DNA of 64,000 bases from Isochrysis galbana. Its lineage: Eukaryota; Haptophyta; Isochrysidales; Isochrysidaceae. The DNA is taken from contig CM030934.1 in NCBI GenBank assembly GCA_018136815.1, positions 6,309,698 through 6,373,697 of the forward strand. The letters run 5' to 3'. Positions 28,632 through 40,457 of this stretch are shown piece by piece (position 1 is the stretch's first letter; each line of letters begins with the position of its first letter). The notes below the pieces were generated by a model. It worked only from the letters and a program-made list of their open reading frames with translations. It did no database searches and had not been told where the DNA came from. The translations under genes were made by a program, and so were the position numbers.

Positions 28632-30823
28632 CGTTTGATTGCCGTTCGCAGCAGTTGCAAAGGTGGGGTTGCTTTGCGGGAGAAGATGACTCGACCCTCT
28701 GCGAGAATAAAGAGACGGTCAGCAGGAGCTCCTTCCTCGCATACCACCTCGCCAGCTTTCATGCGTACCAAGGTCATGACCCACGAAAGAGGGTTCAGAT
28801 TGCGCCCTACATTAAGATTGCGAAAGATAGGTACCGTTTGTAGCGTGCGTACGATCCACAGCCGTTGGAGCTCGCGGAGGTCGATAGCGCAGTCACGAAG
28901 GTCGCCTAGTCGCACTTGTAGAAGCCGGCTCGGCTCCATCACCAAGGCGGTCTCGACGGCCAGCCGCTCGCCCACCAAGGCAGACTCCGCAAAGCACGCC
29001 CCCGGTTTTAATTGCCGGTCGAAAGAGAAGAGAGACGAAGTGCATCGGACGGAGCCCGATAAGAGAACGAAGCAGGAGGCAGCAACTCCCTCTTCCCGCA
29101 GCTGGCCCTCGTAGCACAGCTTCGTGTACCGCTTTGCCGTGATGACGTGCGAGCGCGCACAAATCTCGCTCAACTCTGCCATGGGAACCTCTTTGAGCCA
29201 TGGGATGGAGGATAGCATGGAGGCGGCGAGGTGCTGTTCCTCGGCGCTCGCTTTACGACCCTCTTCGTGTTGTGCATCCGATGCGGATGCCGATGAACCC
29301 AATGAGCCCCGGTTGAAGTATGCTTTCGAATGGACGCCTCCTTCCTTGTGTCGTGCATGACGGCGCCTCAGCGATCGTTCAAGCGATGCAGTTGGACTCG
29401 TGATGCCCGCGAAGCCATGAAATGCCGCCACCATTTGGCCGGCTTCCGGGACAGTAGAACGGGCGGTGTTGTCATCGTGCAGCATCCGCGAGGAGATCAG
29501 AGGGAGTCCGTCTGATGTAGTCGTGCACACGTTTGAGCTCCTACTCGGATTCATGCACCCCAAGGACGCCCTAGTTTGAGCAAAGCCTACGTGCAACGGC
29601 TCATCAATGTCACTTCGCAAAGTGAAGCGCTTGCTGAGCTTGTTCCTCAGTCTTGTGCACGAGTCGAACCCAGTAGCAGTAGGCCGCAGCTGCGGTTCAG
29701 ATACGGATGAATGCATTCTCAATCGCTGGAGACGCTTCTCAGCGACGTTAAATTCGATTCCAGCGGCAGCACGTATGCCCCGCCCGGCACGGAGCACCTC
29801 AAGGGCAGCAGCCGCAGCCGCTTCAGCTTGAATGGCCGCGTCACGAGCATTGTCAAAGGGGCCTTCGAGCCAAACGGATGTTTCCCCACTGCACAAACTA
29901 AATTTCGGTGCTGCCGCGTGATATGTTCGGGGGTGTCCCGCAATTCTGGAGGGCGAGGCTGGTTGGATGGCTGGAAAGTCTTCTTGACGGCTATAATCGA
30001 GTGGCATGGCAGGGTGTAGCGGGACGGTCTGGGAGAGCCGCATCTCTCTGGAAGGTGAGAGGCTAGAATGGGAAGAAGGCGACGGCGTGGAGGCCGGGCT
30101 CGGAGCAGCATTCTCTGCGAGATCTTCCTTCTGGTCAATCTCATTCCCGACCTCAGCTTCCAGCGAAGGCCATGGTGCATCTGGGCTGTGCCAAGTTGTT
30201 GACTTGTTAGCAGGGCTGTTGACAGACCCACGATGAGTCGATGCCCACCCTCCCACATCCCTCTCTCCCGTGGTGAAACACCTCAATCGTGGTGCCGAAA
30301 ATGACTTCGATTCTGCCATTGAGTGCGACGGGTTCACCTCAGCTCGCTCTTGCTGTATGTGGCCTAAGGCGCTAGCTGGTTTCTCATGCCCAGCGTCAGA
30401 TCGCCATCGAGAGTCAGCGGAAGCGGCCTTGGTCAGCCCAACTCTCTGTGCCTCGTCCTCAGTCACAGAAATGGTCGGGGCCCTGTGCGGTGTAGTGCAA
30501 GGCATCTGCCGTGCAGACACTGTTGACCCCTCTGCATGCTGTGTGGATGACCGACTGGCGACCAGCATCCTCTCCATAATCTCTGCCCTGCGTGCCTCCC
30601 CTCGGACGAGCTTAGCCCGTTTTGAACTCTTCGATGTAGAGATGGAGCGCAGGGCCCCTTGCGGGGCCAGCAGCCTCGGCGACGTCGGCGGCAGGGCAGC
30701 ATCGAGGAGTGGCATGGGCGATGTCTCCGCCGCGCGCACCCGCAAGCGAGTGGGGAGGCGAAACGGACCTGCGTCGGTCAATGTATAGGAATCAAAGATT
30801 GCAATAGTTATTTTTAAGGCCAT
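28632..30823 (-). CDS. Cyclic-nucleotide-binding-domain protein, 3'-partial
   Basis: From ATG 30823 the frame runs about 730 residues to the gap. The first ~530 residues are Ser/Pro/Arg-rich and probably disordered. A cyclic-nucleotide-binding fold spans about 541-650: PWLKEVPMAEL, KLCYEGQ, FVLLSGSVRC, LKPGACFAESALVGERLAVETALV and LLQVRLGDL. A second starts near 665 (TVPIFRNL, AGEVVCEEGAPADRLFILAEGRV) and is cut by the Ns. In the first domain the phosphate-binding cassette reads FAESALVGERLAVETA: the Glu is present, but the usual Arg-Ala-Ala is replaced by Val-Glu-Thr-Ala, so nucleotide binding may be weak or lost. No channel or kinase domain is visible. Function beyond nucleotide sensing or scaffolding is unknown. 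Confidence 0.8.
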
Positions 30824-30958
30824 CGCGGGGTAGGGGCTCCGTTGCCGTCGAAGGGCTACGGTCCCGCAGCACTAAGGTTATACTAACACAACAATAAAAC
30901 TCTGACGTATTCCTTCACTCAGACATCAAGACACATTGCTAGGGCAGGCGGGCAGTCC

Positions 30959-31606
30959 GTGATGCCCACTGCGCCGCATCCATCTGAGATGACACCCTCC
31001 AGAGGGTTGAGAGGCGAGGATGAGGACCACGGAGAACCTTACTTCCAGAGTGGAGAAGCCCCCCAGATCAACCATAAATCTGCGCGCCCACCGCAGACCA
31101 TCTCGGCAATCTTCCTCTTCCCCGAGCAAGACTTCACTCCGCAAGACCTTAGCTCACTCTTCCGCACGAAGCCGCCACCACCACCAGGCCACGGGGTGGA
31201 CGGGGTGGATGGTTACGGGCATGCCGGTTCAAAATTTGGCTATATCCACTCCGTGTTTCATCCACCGCCTCCACCGCCCCTGCCGCCACCGCCACCCCCC
31301 TGGGGTAGATGGTTCTGGCAGCCAGTAAAGGCTCGATTCGCAGACTTCGTAGCAATTGAGCCGCAAGCTAGGACAACACAGGTTCAGACCAAAACCACTG
31401 TCGCTTGGGATTTCAACAGCAGGAGCTCTTTACTCTCACTCCCACTGGCCCCACTCTTTGTAATCGGAATCACCCTAGTTGTAGCAATTGCCATGTTGGG
31501 CAAGATGGCGAGGCGAGCAATTGTACCTCCACATTTAAAAGGAGAGCGTTCGCACCCATCCACGCCCATGCGATTGGGAGAGCACACGACAGTATGCTTA
31601 TTCTAG
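30959..31606 (+). CDS. Proline-rich single-pass membrane protein, hypothetical
   Basis: The 215-residue frame (first ATGs at 30959 and 30962) has an acidic, polar N-terminal half, two proline runs (KPPPPPGHG and HPPPPPPLPPPPPPWG), one transmembrane segment (about LSLPLAPLFVIGITLVVAIAML) and a basic, Pro-containing tail. Proline runs next to a membrane helix also occur in the protein at 3-1298, but I see no clear homology. It is divergently arranged with the CNBD gene, whose start is 136 bp away, so the two may share a promoter region. Coding status is moderately supported. Confidence 0.45.
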   Translation: MMPTAPHPSEMTPSRGLRGEDEDHGEPYFQSGEAPQINHKSARPPQTISAIFLFPEQDFTPQDLSSLFRTKPPPPPGHGVDGVDGYGHAGSKFGYIHSVFHPPPPPPLPPPPPPWGRWFWQPVKARFADFVAIEPQARTTQVQTKTTVAWDFNSRSSLLSLPLAPLFVIGITLVVAIAMLGKMARRAIVPPHLKGERSHPSTPMRLGEHTTVCLF

Positions 31607-32833
31607 AGCAAACGCTCATGGAGCAAGACTGGCACCTCTGCTTGGCAAGCCATTGGAAGCACTTTGTCTTGAATAAATGCCGGATGCTCGAAAATGTTGG
31701 ATATTTGACTGGTAGTCGCACACATATTAAAGAGAGATGAGCTGCTGCGACGCTGCGACAGTTGCGCTACGGATACCACTATTCTCGCTTCGATTTCACT
31801 ACCCTCTTCCTCACCGCCCCGTCGACATAGGGCGGCGCTCCCGGGGGGCGTGAACGACTACGACGCACATGGGCTCATGCTCATAGCTGTCGTGCAGCTT
31901 GCTTGCTTTTTGAGCTTGGGGCCGTCGCCATAGCCACCGTGCCAAGCCTGCGGACAGGAGGCAACTTGCAACTTGCGAAATCCCGTACTTGCACTGGGTG
32001 CCCGTTCTTGTTCGGCCACGCGCCTCGCTCATGCCAGAAGCTGAAGTTGCGCCATTATGAGTATCAAAATTAGGGCGCGCGGGATAGATGGGGTGACGTT
32101 GCGCGCCCCACCGCGTAACGCCGGCCCACCCACCAGCGTGCCGCGACGGCTCCACTCCCACGGGGGAGTCCACTTGATGTATATGCATGCACACATATCT
32201 AATGACTGTCTTGGCCTCATTTTATCACTGGAATGTGCACATATTAGTCTTGCGAATCTATCTATCTAAGCTCTACACTAAATAATGGCACATGAGGATG
32301 TGCGGCCCTTGGGCAGAGACAAACACCCTCCAACCCCGAGATACATCGAGAATGTTTCGTATTTCGTGTAGGTTGCCCCGGAATCGGCAATTAGCCATCC
32401 GTCTCATCCGAGCGAGGGTGGGACGGGATGCTGTGAATAGCTCATGCACGGAAAGAAGAAGATAGCAGACTAGTCGCCACGAAACATCAAAATCTTCGCG
32501 CGCCGTCAAGGTCAGCCTTGGCGAGCTTTCTCGTGAGTTGCAGCGGTACACATCTGGTTGACTGGCGGTCCACGCCAGACGGCCGACTTCAATCTGTCAG
32601 TGAGGTGTGCATGCTTAGTGCATGCTGTCTCGGGTCGTCCCTAGCCCTTCATAGGAGACCCGGGTTTGTCGAGGACGAACGAAGAACATGGAACATGACG
32701 CCAACAAGATGTTGCCTCACACGGTGGACAATCTGACATTGTCGTGCGCCCTGCGCGAAGTCCGAAAAGAGTAGCTCTCGCGCGCATGTGTTCAGGCGGG
32801 GGCGCCCGCGGGTATGCCGGCACATAGCATGAG
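31607..32833. other. No gene recognised
   Basis: Short ORFs only. A CTATCTATCTAAG patch lies near 32258-32270. I see no repeat shared with the rest of the window. Confidence 0.4.
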
Positions 32834-33941
32834 CTATGACTCAGCCTGCATGGTGAGCTCAACAATCCGATCCTCGACTTCCTCCTCTGATGTGCATGGA
32901 GGATCGAAGATCATGGATATCTCGGAGGTCTTGCGCAACCCGAGGGGCTCAACAGTCCCCTGTCTCTCTTTCTCTGCCTGCGCGCTCCATGCGCTCAAAT
33001 CGGATGAGACAAGCTGGAGCGTGAAGCCCTCGAAGCATATCTGTGTCATCTCCGCCTTCTCGAGCTCCTCAGTCGAAGAAATGACTTCACGCGCGTGCGT
33101 GAGCGCCATCAGGCGCAGGTGGGGCTCGAAACGGGAGTTTAGCATGTCGCGCAAGCCACGGAGACGCCTGCCCTGCTCCTCAAAAAGCTCGCGCTTGGGA
33201 GCATTATCGTAAGCGTCTGCTGCCGAGGTTGGCTTTGCTGCCTTGGCTAATGTCGCAAAAGCCTCCGCCATCTCATGGGCACTAGCATGAACACGATCGT
33301 TGGGCCAGGCGACCGGCACGGTGATCGCTATGCAGTTGTTGTCGATGGTCGAGCATAGCACCTCCTCAATCTCAAAGCCATTCTCATCGTACGAGACTAC
33401 TTCCACCTTTTCCACCCGCTCGAACTCGCTCTCCTTTGCTGGCGAGTATTTTCGAGCAACAGCAGCTATCTGTGTCCGAGGGATGTGCACGAGTGCGGGG
33501 AGAAGAGGCACAAATGGTGAGTACCATTCACAGTTGCATCATCATCGCTTTCACAGCATCAACCGGTTGCGACCATAGATGCAGCCTGATCTGTAAGCTG
33601 GGCACCGAGCGCCCTCGTGAAAAGGTGGGTGTGCAGCTTTGGCGCGCTTATGATGTGCAAGGCAGGCGCTCGGAGCACCTAGCCAACCTGGAGGGCGGAT
33701 CACGCGGCTTGGAATCGACAGGCAACGCGGCGATCGGCGGCGCGAGGCTCACCTCTCCCACTTTGTCGCGATTCGTGTCCTTGAGCCAATCGTGGGGGTG
33801 GATCTCAGTGGCCTTGTCGAGCTCGGCCATGACGGGCGAAGGTGCACGGAGGCGTGTGGCTGACTGCGCGTGCGGCACGGCCAGCGCGTGCGCCGGGTGG
33901 GCAAGCGAGGCGAGCAGTGTGGCCGAGCAGAACACCCGCAT
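32834..33941 (-). CDS. Plastid-targeted conserved protein of unknown function, two exons
   Basis: Exon 1 is 33941-33753 and exon 2 is 33469-32834, with a 283-nt intron starting GTGAGC and ending CACAG; phase 0, 274 residues. The N-terminus MRVFCSATLLASLAHPAHA is a cleavable signal peptide, and the next ~20 residues (VPHAQSATRLRAPSPVM) look like a transit peptide. The pair is the usual route into a secondary plastid. The mature part is mixed alpha/beta with EEVLCSTIDNNCIAITVPVAWP, then a long helical region (ELFEEQGRRLRGLRDMLNSRFEPHLRLMAL). I do not recognise the family. The splice choice is favoured because it removes an in-frame stop and keeps the frame. Confidence 0.65.
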
Positions 33942-34209
33942 CGCCCGAACGAACGAGACGGCAGGGAGAGCAGAAGGCCGTCGGGGGGGTGCGGGGCGCG
34001 TACGGCGGAGGTGGCGGCGGGGAGGGGGGGAAGGGAGGGGGAGGACAGGCGTCCGAGAGCTCCGTCCTCTCGCCGACCTCCTCTCAGTTTCCCCTCTCTC
34101 TCTTTTTCTTCTCTCTTGGTGGTGCTAAAGTATGCTGCCCAGTCCCGCGAACCTCTCTCAGCCCGTGTCTCCTTGGAGAACTCATCGGCTTCATCCCGGC
34201 GAGGGCTCC

Positions 34210-34360
34210 CCCCCCCCCCCCCCTCCCCCCCTCCCCCCCCCCTCCCCCCGCACTCGCTCCGCCCGCCTGGGCTGCTGGGCCCCGCCCCCCCCGCCCCCCC
34301 TCCCCGCCCCTCCCCCCCGCGTCCCCTGGGCTGAGGATGCTCTCTCTCTCTCTCTCTCTC
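34210..34360. repeat. C-rich low complexity and (CT)n
   Basis: Poly-C tracts broken by T (34210-34320) are followed by a CT microsatellite at 34340-34360. The tract gives rise to Pro- or Gly-only ORFs that I do not call. Confidence 0.85.
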
Positions 34361-34933
34361 ATCATCTCTCGTCTCTTTCCCCTCCATCCCTTCTGCCTTC
34401 CTCTTGTGCTCCCTCTTCTTTCCTGCCCCCCTCCTTCCGATTCCAGACGATGGTGTTTATTGCTGCCCCCCTCGCTCCCCCTTGTCTCATTTTTTCTGTC
34501 ACATCTCCTCTCTCCCTTCTCCTTCTCTGTTACCGCGAACTAGAAGTAAAATTCTTATCCCCACTGCTCTATATTAATATTATCATCCTCGTCCTCTCTC
34601 GCCTAGATCTCTCTCTCTTCTTTGCCACCCCAACAGACGAGAGAGAGACAACAAACTAGCTAAACGAGACTAGAAAAGGCAAGAAGTCACTGCTACTGCT
34701 GCCCAGTTTTCCCTGTTCCTATCTCTTCTCTGATAGACTCGAGCTTCTTCCTCTCTTCCTCTCTCATCACAGCGCACACCGGCCCCGCTCCCCTCGCCCC
34801 GCCCCCACCGCTACCCCCTCGGGGGCCCCCTTCCCGATATTGTACCCCAAGCTGCCGAGAACGGCTGGCTGCTGCTGCTCTCTCTCTCCATCTCTGGCGT
34901 CTAGCGCTGGCGCCCTCCCCGCCGGCCGCGCCA

Positions 34934-36452
34934 ATGAGCACGGCGGCGGCCAGCGCGGTCTCGCTCGTGCAGGCCGAGGCGCTCGAGCGGCGGAGAGCAC
35001 TGCACCGGAACGCCGACAAGAGCACCGTCAAGGGCAGCCTCCACAAGAGCAGCTCGCACGGCGTGCGCCGCTCCTTGCTACCGCCTCTGCCTCACAATGT
35101 GCTCGAGCAGTCCCAGTCGCCGACGGGCGTGACTCCGAGGCATGCTAAGAGCGCCACATCAATCTCGCTCCCACCAACGCCGCGCCACTCATCTCCGCGC
35201 GTCGAGGCTGCCCGAGAGAGGCGGCAGCCGCAGGCGCCGGCACCGATTGAATCTGATGGCAGCGGCGTCGGCAGCTGCGGTGGGTCTTTTTGCCACTTTC
35301 CTGCGCTGGCACCGCCGAACAGCGCGCGGCATCACCATGCGTACACTGCGGCGCCCGCACCCGGTGAGATATGTGGAGCCGAGGCTGTGTCTGGTCGACC
35401 GGCCGTGGGTGCAGCCGATATGGCCTCCGTCTCTGCTCGTGTGGGCAACAGCTCAGAGAAAGGAGCTGCCACTGCAGCATGCGTTGGTGCACCAGCCTAC
35501 GCCCCCTGCGGATCGCTATCGCCTGGTCGTACCCCAACGCTATATGGGCACTGCTCTGCCGCGAAGAGTGTGGGCGAGGCTGGCGCATTGTACGGCTCCA
35601 GGGTGGATCCAGTGGTTGAGAAAATGCTGAAGCAGTTTGGCTCCTACATGCGAGCCTTTCAAAAGGAGCACGGGATAGCAGACGAAAATGTGAGCGCTAT
35701 TTTTGCTCGCGCATCCTGAGGCATGCAGACTCTGCGAGGCGCTCCATTTAGTCCTTTTTGCGACGATGTCGATGTATGCTCCGATTCGACGCGCGTTTGT
35801 TTCCCGTTTATCCGTCGGGCGCACTGACTATGTGCCTTCCCCTCCCTGAGGCAGACCGATGACTTATCTCCAAGAGCTTTGCTTGAGTTTGAGCGTGAAA
35901 ACCTTCTTGGCAATATGGCAATGGAAGAGGCCGATGCGAGGGAGGCCGCGGAGAAGAGACGCATCAGCTTGCAGGATGTGAGGACCACACCTTTACCACT
36001 TAGACGTTGCTTCTGCTTTCCTACTACAAGTGAGGCATGCGTTGATCCTCGCCCCATCGCCCCCTTCTTAGGCGAGGGCGAATGCGCTGGTTCTGAAGGG
36101 CGCGTATGATGCTTTGGGATTGGAGTGGTCATCGTACACCGGGACCGATGATCGAAAGATGATATTATACATGCGGAGACTAGAGAAGAGATGCGCAAAT
36201 CTAATTCGCCACCAAGCCATAGCGCTCAAACAGCAATATTCCATGACAAGAGCTACCCTTCGGCTTGACGCTTCTGCCGGCGCCCTTGCGGCCATGCGAG
36301 AAAGATTAGAGCATGAATTTAGCGAGGACGCGATATCCGCCGCCGCTGAGGTAGTTGAGAGGGAGGCAGGACCGATCCCAGATGGGTCAAGTACTCTACT
36401 TGAAGGCGAGGTCCTTTGTACCATATCCTCGCATGCGGCAGTGCCGTGCTGA
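34934..36452 (+). CDS. Three-exon protein with disordered N-terminus and coiled-coil C-terminus, unknown
   Basis: Inferred exons are 34934-35689, 35855-35977 and 36072-36452, with introns of 165 nt (GTGAGC...GGCAG) and 94 nt (GTGAGG...TTAG). The product has 419 residues. Residues 1-220 are Ser/Pro/Ala-rich. From about 225 the chain becomes helical: DPVVEKMLKQFGSYMRAFQ, then LLEFERENLLGNMAMEEADAREAAEKRR, then RRLEKRCANLIRHQAIALKQQYSMTRATLRL and MRERLEHEFSE, a coiled-coil candidate. There is no catalytic motif and I do not recognise the family. A scaffold or flagellar/centrosomal role is possible but unsupported. The last exon may have another intron near its 3' end (GAG|GTCCTT). Confidence 0.6.
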
Positions 36453-37585
36453 CCACCGATGGATGATGATCGGTGGCGCTTGGGAATGGCACCGTCCTTG
36501 CACGTTGCGGCTGTTTGCATCCACGGGTTCGGTCATTCATCCATTCGTCCTCATTGAGCTCAGCTCTGGTGACCGTGGTTGGCGCTCGCTCTTCCGTCCC
36601 GCGGACGTAGGTTGGCTGCACTTCTTGTTGGTAAGATGAGGGACCCCTTTACGTATTGTTGTGGGGAAGGCGCAGTGGCTGTGGCTGTGACTGATGGCAG
36701 AGAATGATACAAAGGGGAAGGGAGGGGGCCATGGGGGCTGCCGGGGCTCGCAGAGGGCGGCCGTCTCCAATGAGCATAGGAGAAAACTACAGGAATGCCC
36801 ACCGGAATCAGAATCCAGAAAATGAGGAGCGGCAGGAGGAATAGCAGCTCAGAATAACTTCCTCTCACTAGCTATAAGATCTAACACTTTACCCGGCCAT
36901 CGACGGGAAAATGACACTGGACAAAACGCAAGTAAAAGCCACCTGACGGCCGCACTACAAAAACGTCGTGGGGGGGCGGCGGCTCAGATGGCGGCAGAAC
37001 AGGGGCGGTGCGCTGAGCGGCCATAGCCATAGCAGCGGCCCATGCGTACCACGTCGTGCTGCCGCTTGCGCCCTGCCTGCGGCTGCATCAGTCCAGTGGC
37101 CCTTGCAGGCATGAACTGGAAGCTGGAAGCTGGCTGCTGGCTGTGGCATGCTCTCCAGTGAAGGCCGCTGCGCGGTCGCGGGCGCGGTCGCGGGCGCGGG
37201 CAAGAATGCGTCTACCGGTGCGATCGCAGTCACCAGCGCCGGCGTCGTATCATCCGTACTTGTACTGGCACCGCCGCCGCTGCTGCTCATGGGCAGCAGC
37301 AGGTATTGTGGTTTGTCGCGTCGAAGCCTGCCTCACTGGCAGCCCCTGCACGCGGCTGGGGAGGGAAGAGCGGGGCGCCGGGAGGGGAGACACGTTCTAA
37401 GAATAGAGCGTGTCGTGAGGCATGGAGGGCGTTCGAGCGCTCCCCCTACGCAACACATATAGATGTACGTGCGTACGCTTACGCGATTGCAGGCGCTACG
37501 TATATTTATACTTACTACTTATGTATAACTTATGTACCAGTAATACTGATAATACTGATAATATTATTAATAGGCGAGCGAAGCG
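36453..37585. other. No gene recognised; small GC minisatellite
   Basis: About 37170-37202 holds GCGGTCGCGGGC repeated nearly three times. Nothing else is supported; the ORFs on both strands have poor composition. Confidence 0.4.
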
Positions 37586-37680
37586 CACTATCTGTATCTA
37601 ATATGTTAGCCGTAGGGCACTATCTATATCTAATATGTTAGCCAAAATGCACTATTAGGTTCAAATATGTTAGCCCAAAT
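37586..37680. repeat. Three-copy tandem repeat, about 32 bp
   Basis: GCACTATCTGTATCTAATA, ATGTTAGCC and related blocks recur three times with decreasing similarity. Confidence 0.75.
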
Positions 37681-38237
37681 CCAAACCTATTCACAAGCCT
37701 AGTCGTTGTGGGGGCTCCGGGGGCCGGGGGGGGGAGGTTACACCCCTAGAATTTGAATTTGAAATAGTGTTTGACCGCCCTACCATATGCACATGCAAAC
37801 CAAGTATGGACTTAGTTGTTGTAGTATAGTGACAGTTAGTATACAGAGAATAGTGATAGTGATGTCTGTATGTCCGTAGTCGTTCGTAGTCGTAGTCGCG
37901 GAGGGAAGTGATCGGTGATCGGTGATTGGTGATTGGCATCTTGTGTCTTGTGTGTGTCTCCAACCTTCGCCGTCGCTTGACTCATGCTACAGCTCATGTA
38001 CTCGCTAGTGGCCTACAGCCATCCCGTGGGTATAATAGCCAAGGCCGTTCTCCCACAGAAGGAAAGAGGAAATAGGAAAGAGCTGCAAAGCTCCAGAGAG
38101 AGGGCGTTCAAAAATAACATTTCAGAGGGTGATCAAAAATAACGTATCAGAGATCAAAGTCGAGAGTTAGTTCATCCGGCGGTCGGCCTTTTTGGGTGGA
38201 GAGGTACGAGAGAGAGTGGGAGCGGCGGAAAGTTGCG

Positions 38238-39561
38238 ATGAGGGCCACGAGGGTCCTCCTGCTCTCGCTCGCGGTCGAGTTGGCTGGCGGAGTGTGGATG
38301 GGCGGGCGGGCAGTGGCTCGGGGCGGCTTGGTGCGCTGCTCGCTGCTCGATGATGCGCCTTCTGCCGTCGCGCGCTGGTGCGTTGACTCGGGCGAGAGCG
38401 AGGCCTCTGTGATGGTGAGCAGCGCGGCCGGCCTCGCAGAGGCGATGCGCGACTTCTGGTATGTGACGCACTCTCTGGGTGAGCAGGAGGGCGCCAGTTC
38501 AATCGCGCTCGCATTCCCCTCCTGGGACGAAGCCAGGCAGAGCCCCGCCTACTTCAGCCGTGTCTTCGATCACATCGGCTCGTGCTCTCAGCTCTCAGAG
38601 GTCCTGGGAGAGGAGGTCCTTTGCGCCGCACGCCACCCTGCCATGGAGGGCCAGGCGCCGCCGCCGTATCCGCTTATGATGCTACGCCGGTATGGTAGTT
38701 CCCCCCAGGTTGGTGTCGACGATGCTTTCGACGATGAATTCTTCGGTGGCGTCGATCCCTTTGCTGCTCTCGAGGCGCGACTAGCCAGTGAGGCCCCACC
38801 TCCACCTCCGCCAGTTACTGATAAAGAGGTCATTGATGCGACCTACAAGTGGGTGGATGCTGTCATTGTTAAGATGAAGGTGTGCCCTTTCTCGTCATCT
38901 GTCGATCGGGCCGGCCTTCCTGCCGGCGGTGTCACCTATCCGTTGACAAGGGCGAAGACGGTCGAGGAGCTTTACCAAGCCTTCTGGGAGCAGGTAGAGG
39001 AGCTCCGACTCGCAGATGAGCGCACGCTCTCGACCATCCTTCTCGTAGCACCCGAATTCGCGACGACCGCTGCTGAGGGGTACGCGCGGGACCCTGCCCT
39101 TTTCCCGTCCCGTGCTCAGCCTGCTTTCTTCGCTCGTTAAGGTCAAGAGGCCTCACAACACGCACCACCATCCCCTCAGATTCGACGCATTTGCTGACAC
39201 ACTCAACGAGGCACTTGGAACCCTCCGTCTCGAAGACGAGCTTCAGCTCGTTTTCTTCCACCCGGGCTACACGTTCCGCGACGGCAAGCAAAGGCTCGGA
39301 GCTGAGGGCGAGGCTGCCAATTATGCGCGGCGTTCGCCATTTCCGATGATCAACCTCCTGCGGACTCCTCAGGTTCGGGCTGCGCAGAAAGGAATCCCTA
39401 CTGGATCCGTCTACGACACAAACGAGAAAAACCTCGCAACAGTTGGGCCAGAGGAGCTGCGTCGAATGCTAGAGGCTCGAGAATGGTCCGCTCTGGAAGG
39501 GCGAGCATGGGAGCCGCACCAAACTAGGGCAGACATCGAGAACAATGCACGCATGCAGTGA
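38238..39561 (+). CDS. DUF1415-domain protein with N-terminal leader, two exons
   Basis: Exon 1 is 38238-39079 and exon 2 is 39180-39561, with a 100-nt intron (GTACGC...CTCAG). The join GAG-GG|A-TTC restores one frame of 407 residues. An upstream ATG at 38196 adds 14 charged residues and would hide the signal peptide, so MRATRVLLLSLAVELAGG is preferred; an Arg-rich stretch follows, as in plastid or secretory leaders. The C-terminal ~190 residues match DUF1415: VDAVIVKMKVCPFSSS, LSTILLVAPEF, ELQLVFFHPGYTF, and RSPFPMINLLR, with an NEKNLATVG end. The N-terminal ~170 residues (SLLDDAPSAVARWCVD...) are not usual for the bacterial family. DUF1415 has no established function that I know of. Confidence 0.75.
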
Positions 39562-40437
39562 GGGGTGAGAACACCTAATGGCATTCTTCATGTCTCACGC
39601 TCAACGATTGCACAGCTTGCCATAATGACAATGTGACGTTCTCGCAACCAAACGGCTCGTCCATACGGGCTCGTAGTGGACGTCCTGACTCACCAGCCCG
39701 GTTGATCGTAATGCTGTTAGTCTAAAAAATATCTTGAACCTACCGCCCATCGCATGGACACAGAACTTTATTACACCGCCAATGCCCAGTGCGTTCTGCT
39801 AGTGTACTCCGCGGCGCGTGATGGCAGACGCGCATGTGCACTACACGCGCAGAAGCAGTAACCTCTAGCCCTATGAGCTAGTACCAGTACAGTCTGCACT
39901 ATGAGCCAATGCGGGCCCGCGCAGACTGTACGCATGCTGTCTCACATATTACATATTCACTATGATTCACAGTTCACTATACTTCTACTTCTACCCACTA
40001 GCTAGCGAACTAAGCATGTGCAACCTGAGGTCCAGCTCCCCACCACCACCGCCACCATTTGGTACAATACTATAGGAGCACATACACTTTTGAGGGTGGA
40101 CCGGCAACTCGCCACCCCTTATTGCAGGGGCGACAGGGGCATTCCTCCGGGTCCGGGTGCACTGAGGCCTTTATTTTTTATCCCACTCCTCTGCTCCTTT
40201 TATATGAAACACTGGACATTGGCTGCACACACACTTTCCCTTTGCACATTGGCACTGTGCGAAGTGGGGGGAAGGAGCGCGAGCTACTGACGAGAAATTT
40301 TATTTTCATGATTATGATTATGATTACGTGACAGATCAGAACTACTTGCTACTTGCTACTTGTAGGAATGGCGATGGCGGGCGTCGCTGTGCGTGCGTCT
40401 AGAAGCTTTTCTTCCAAAAAAAATCACCTGAAAATCT
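39562..40437. other. No gene recognised
   Basis: The stretch has short ORFs and small sequence repetitions (CTACTTGCTACTTGCTACTTG near 40342, TATGATTATGATTA near 40313). At 40438-40456 a hairpin of the AACTAAGTTTATACTT type marks the junction with the LINE fragment on the minus strand. Confidence 0.4.
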
Positions 40438-40457
40438 CAACTAAGTTTATACTTGGT

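Noticed and set aside
33749-34387. 212-aa Gly/Glu-rich ORF near the poly-C tract
   Set aside because: Translation of C/G homopolymers overlapping exon 1 of the plastid-protein gene in another frame.
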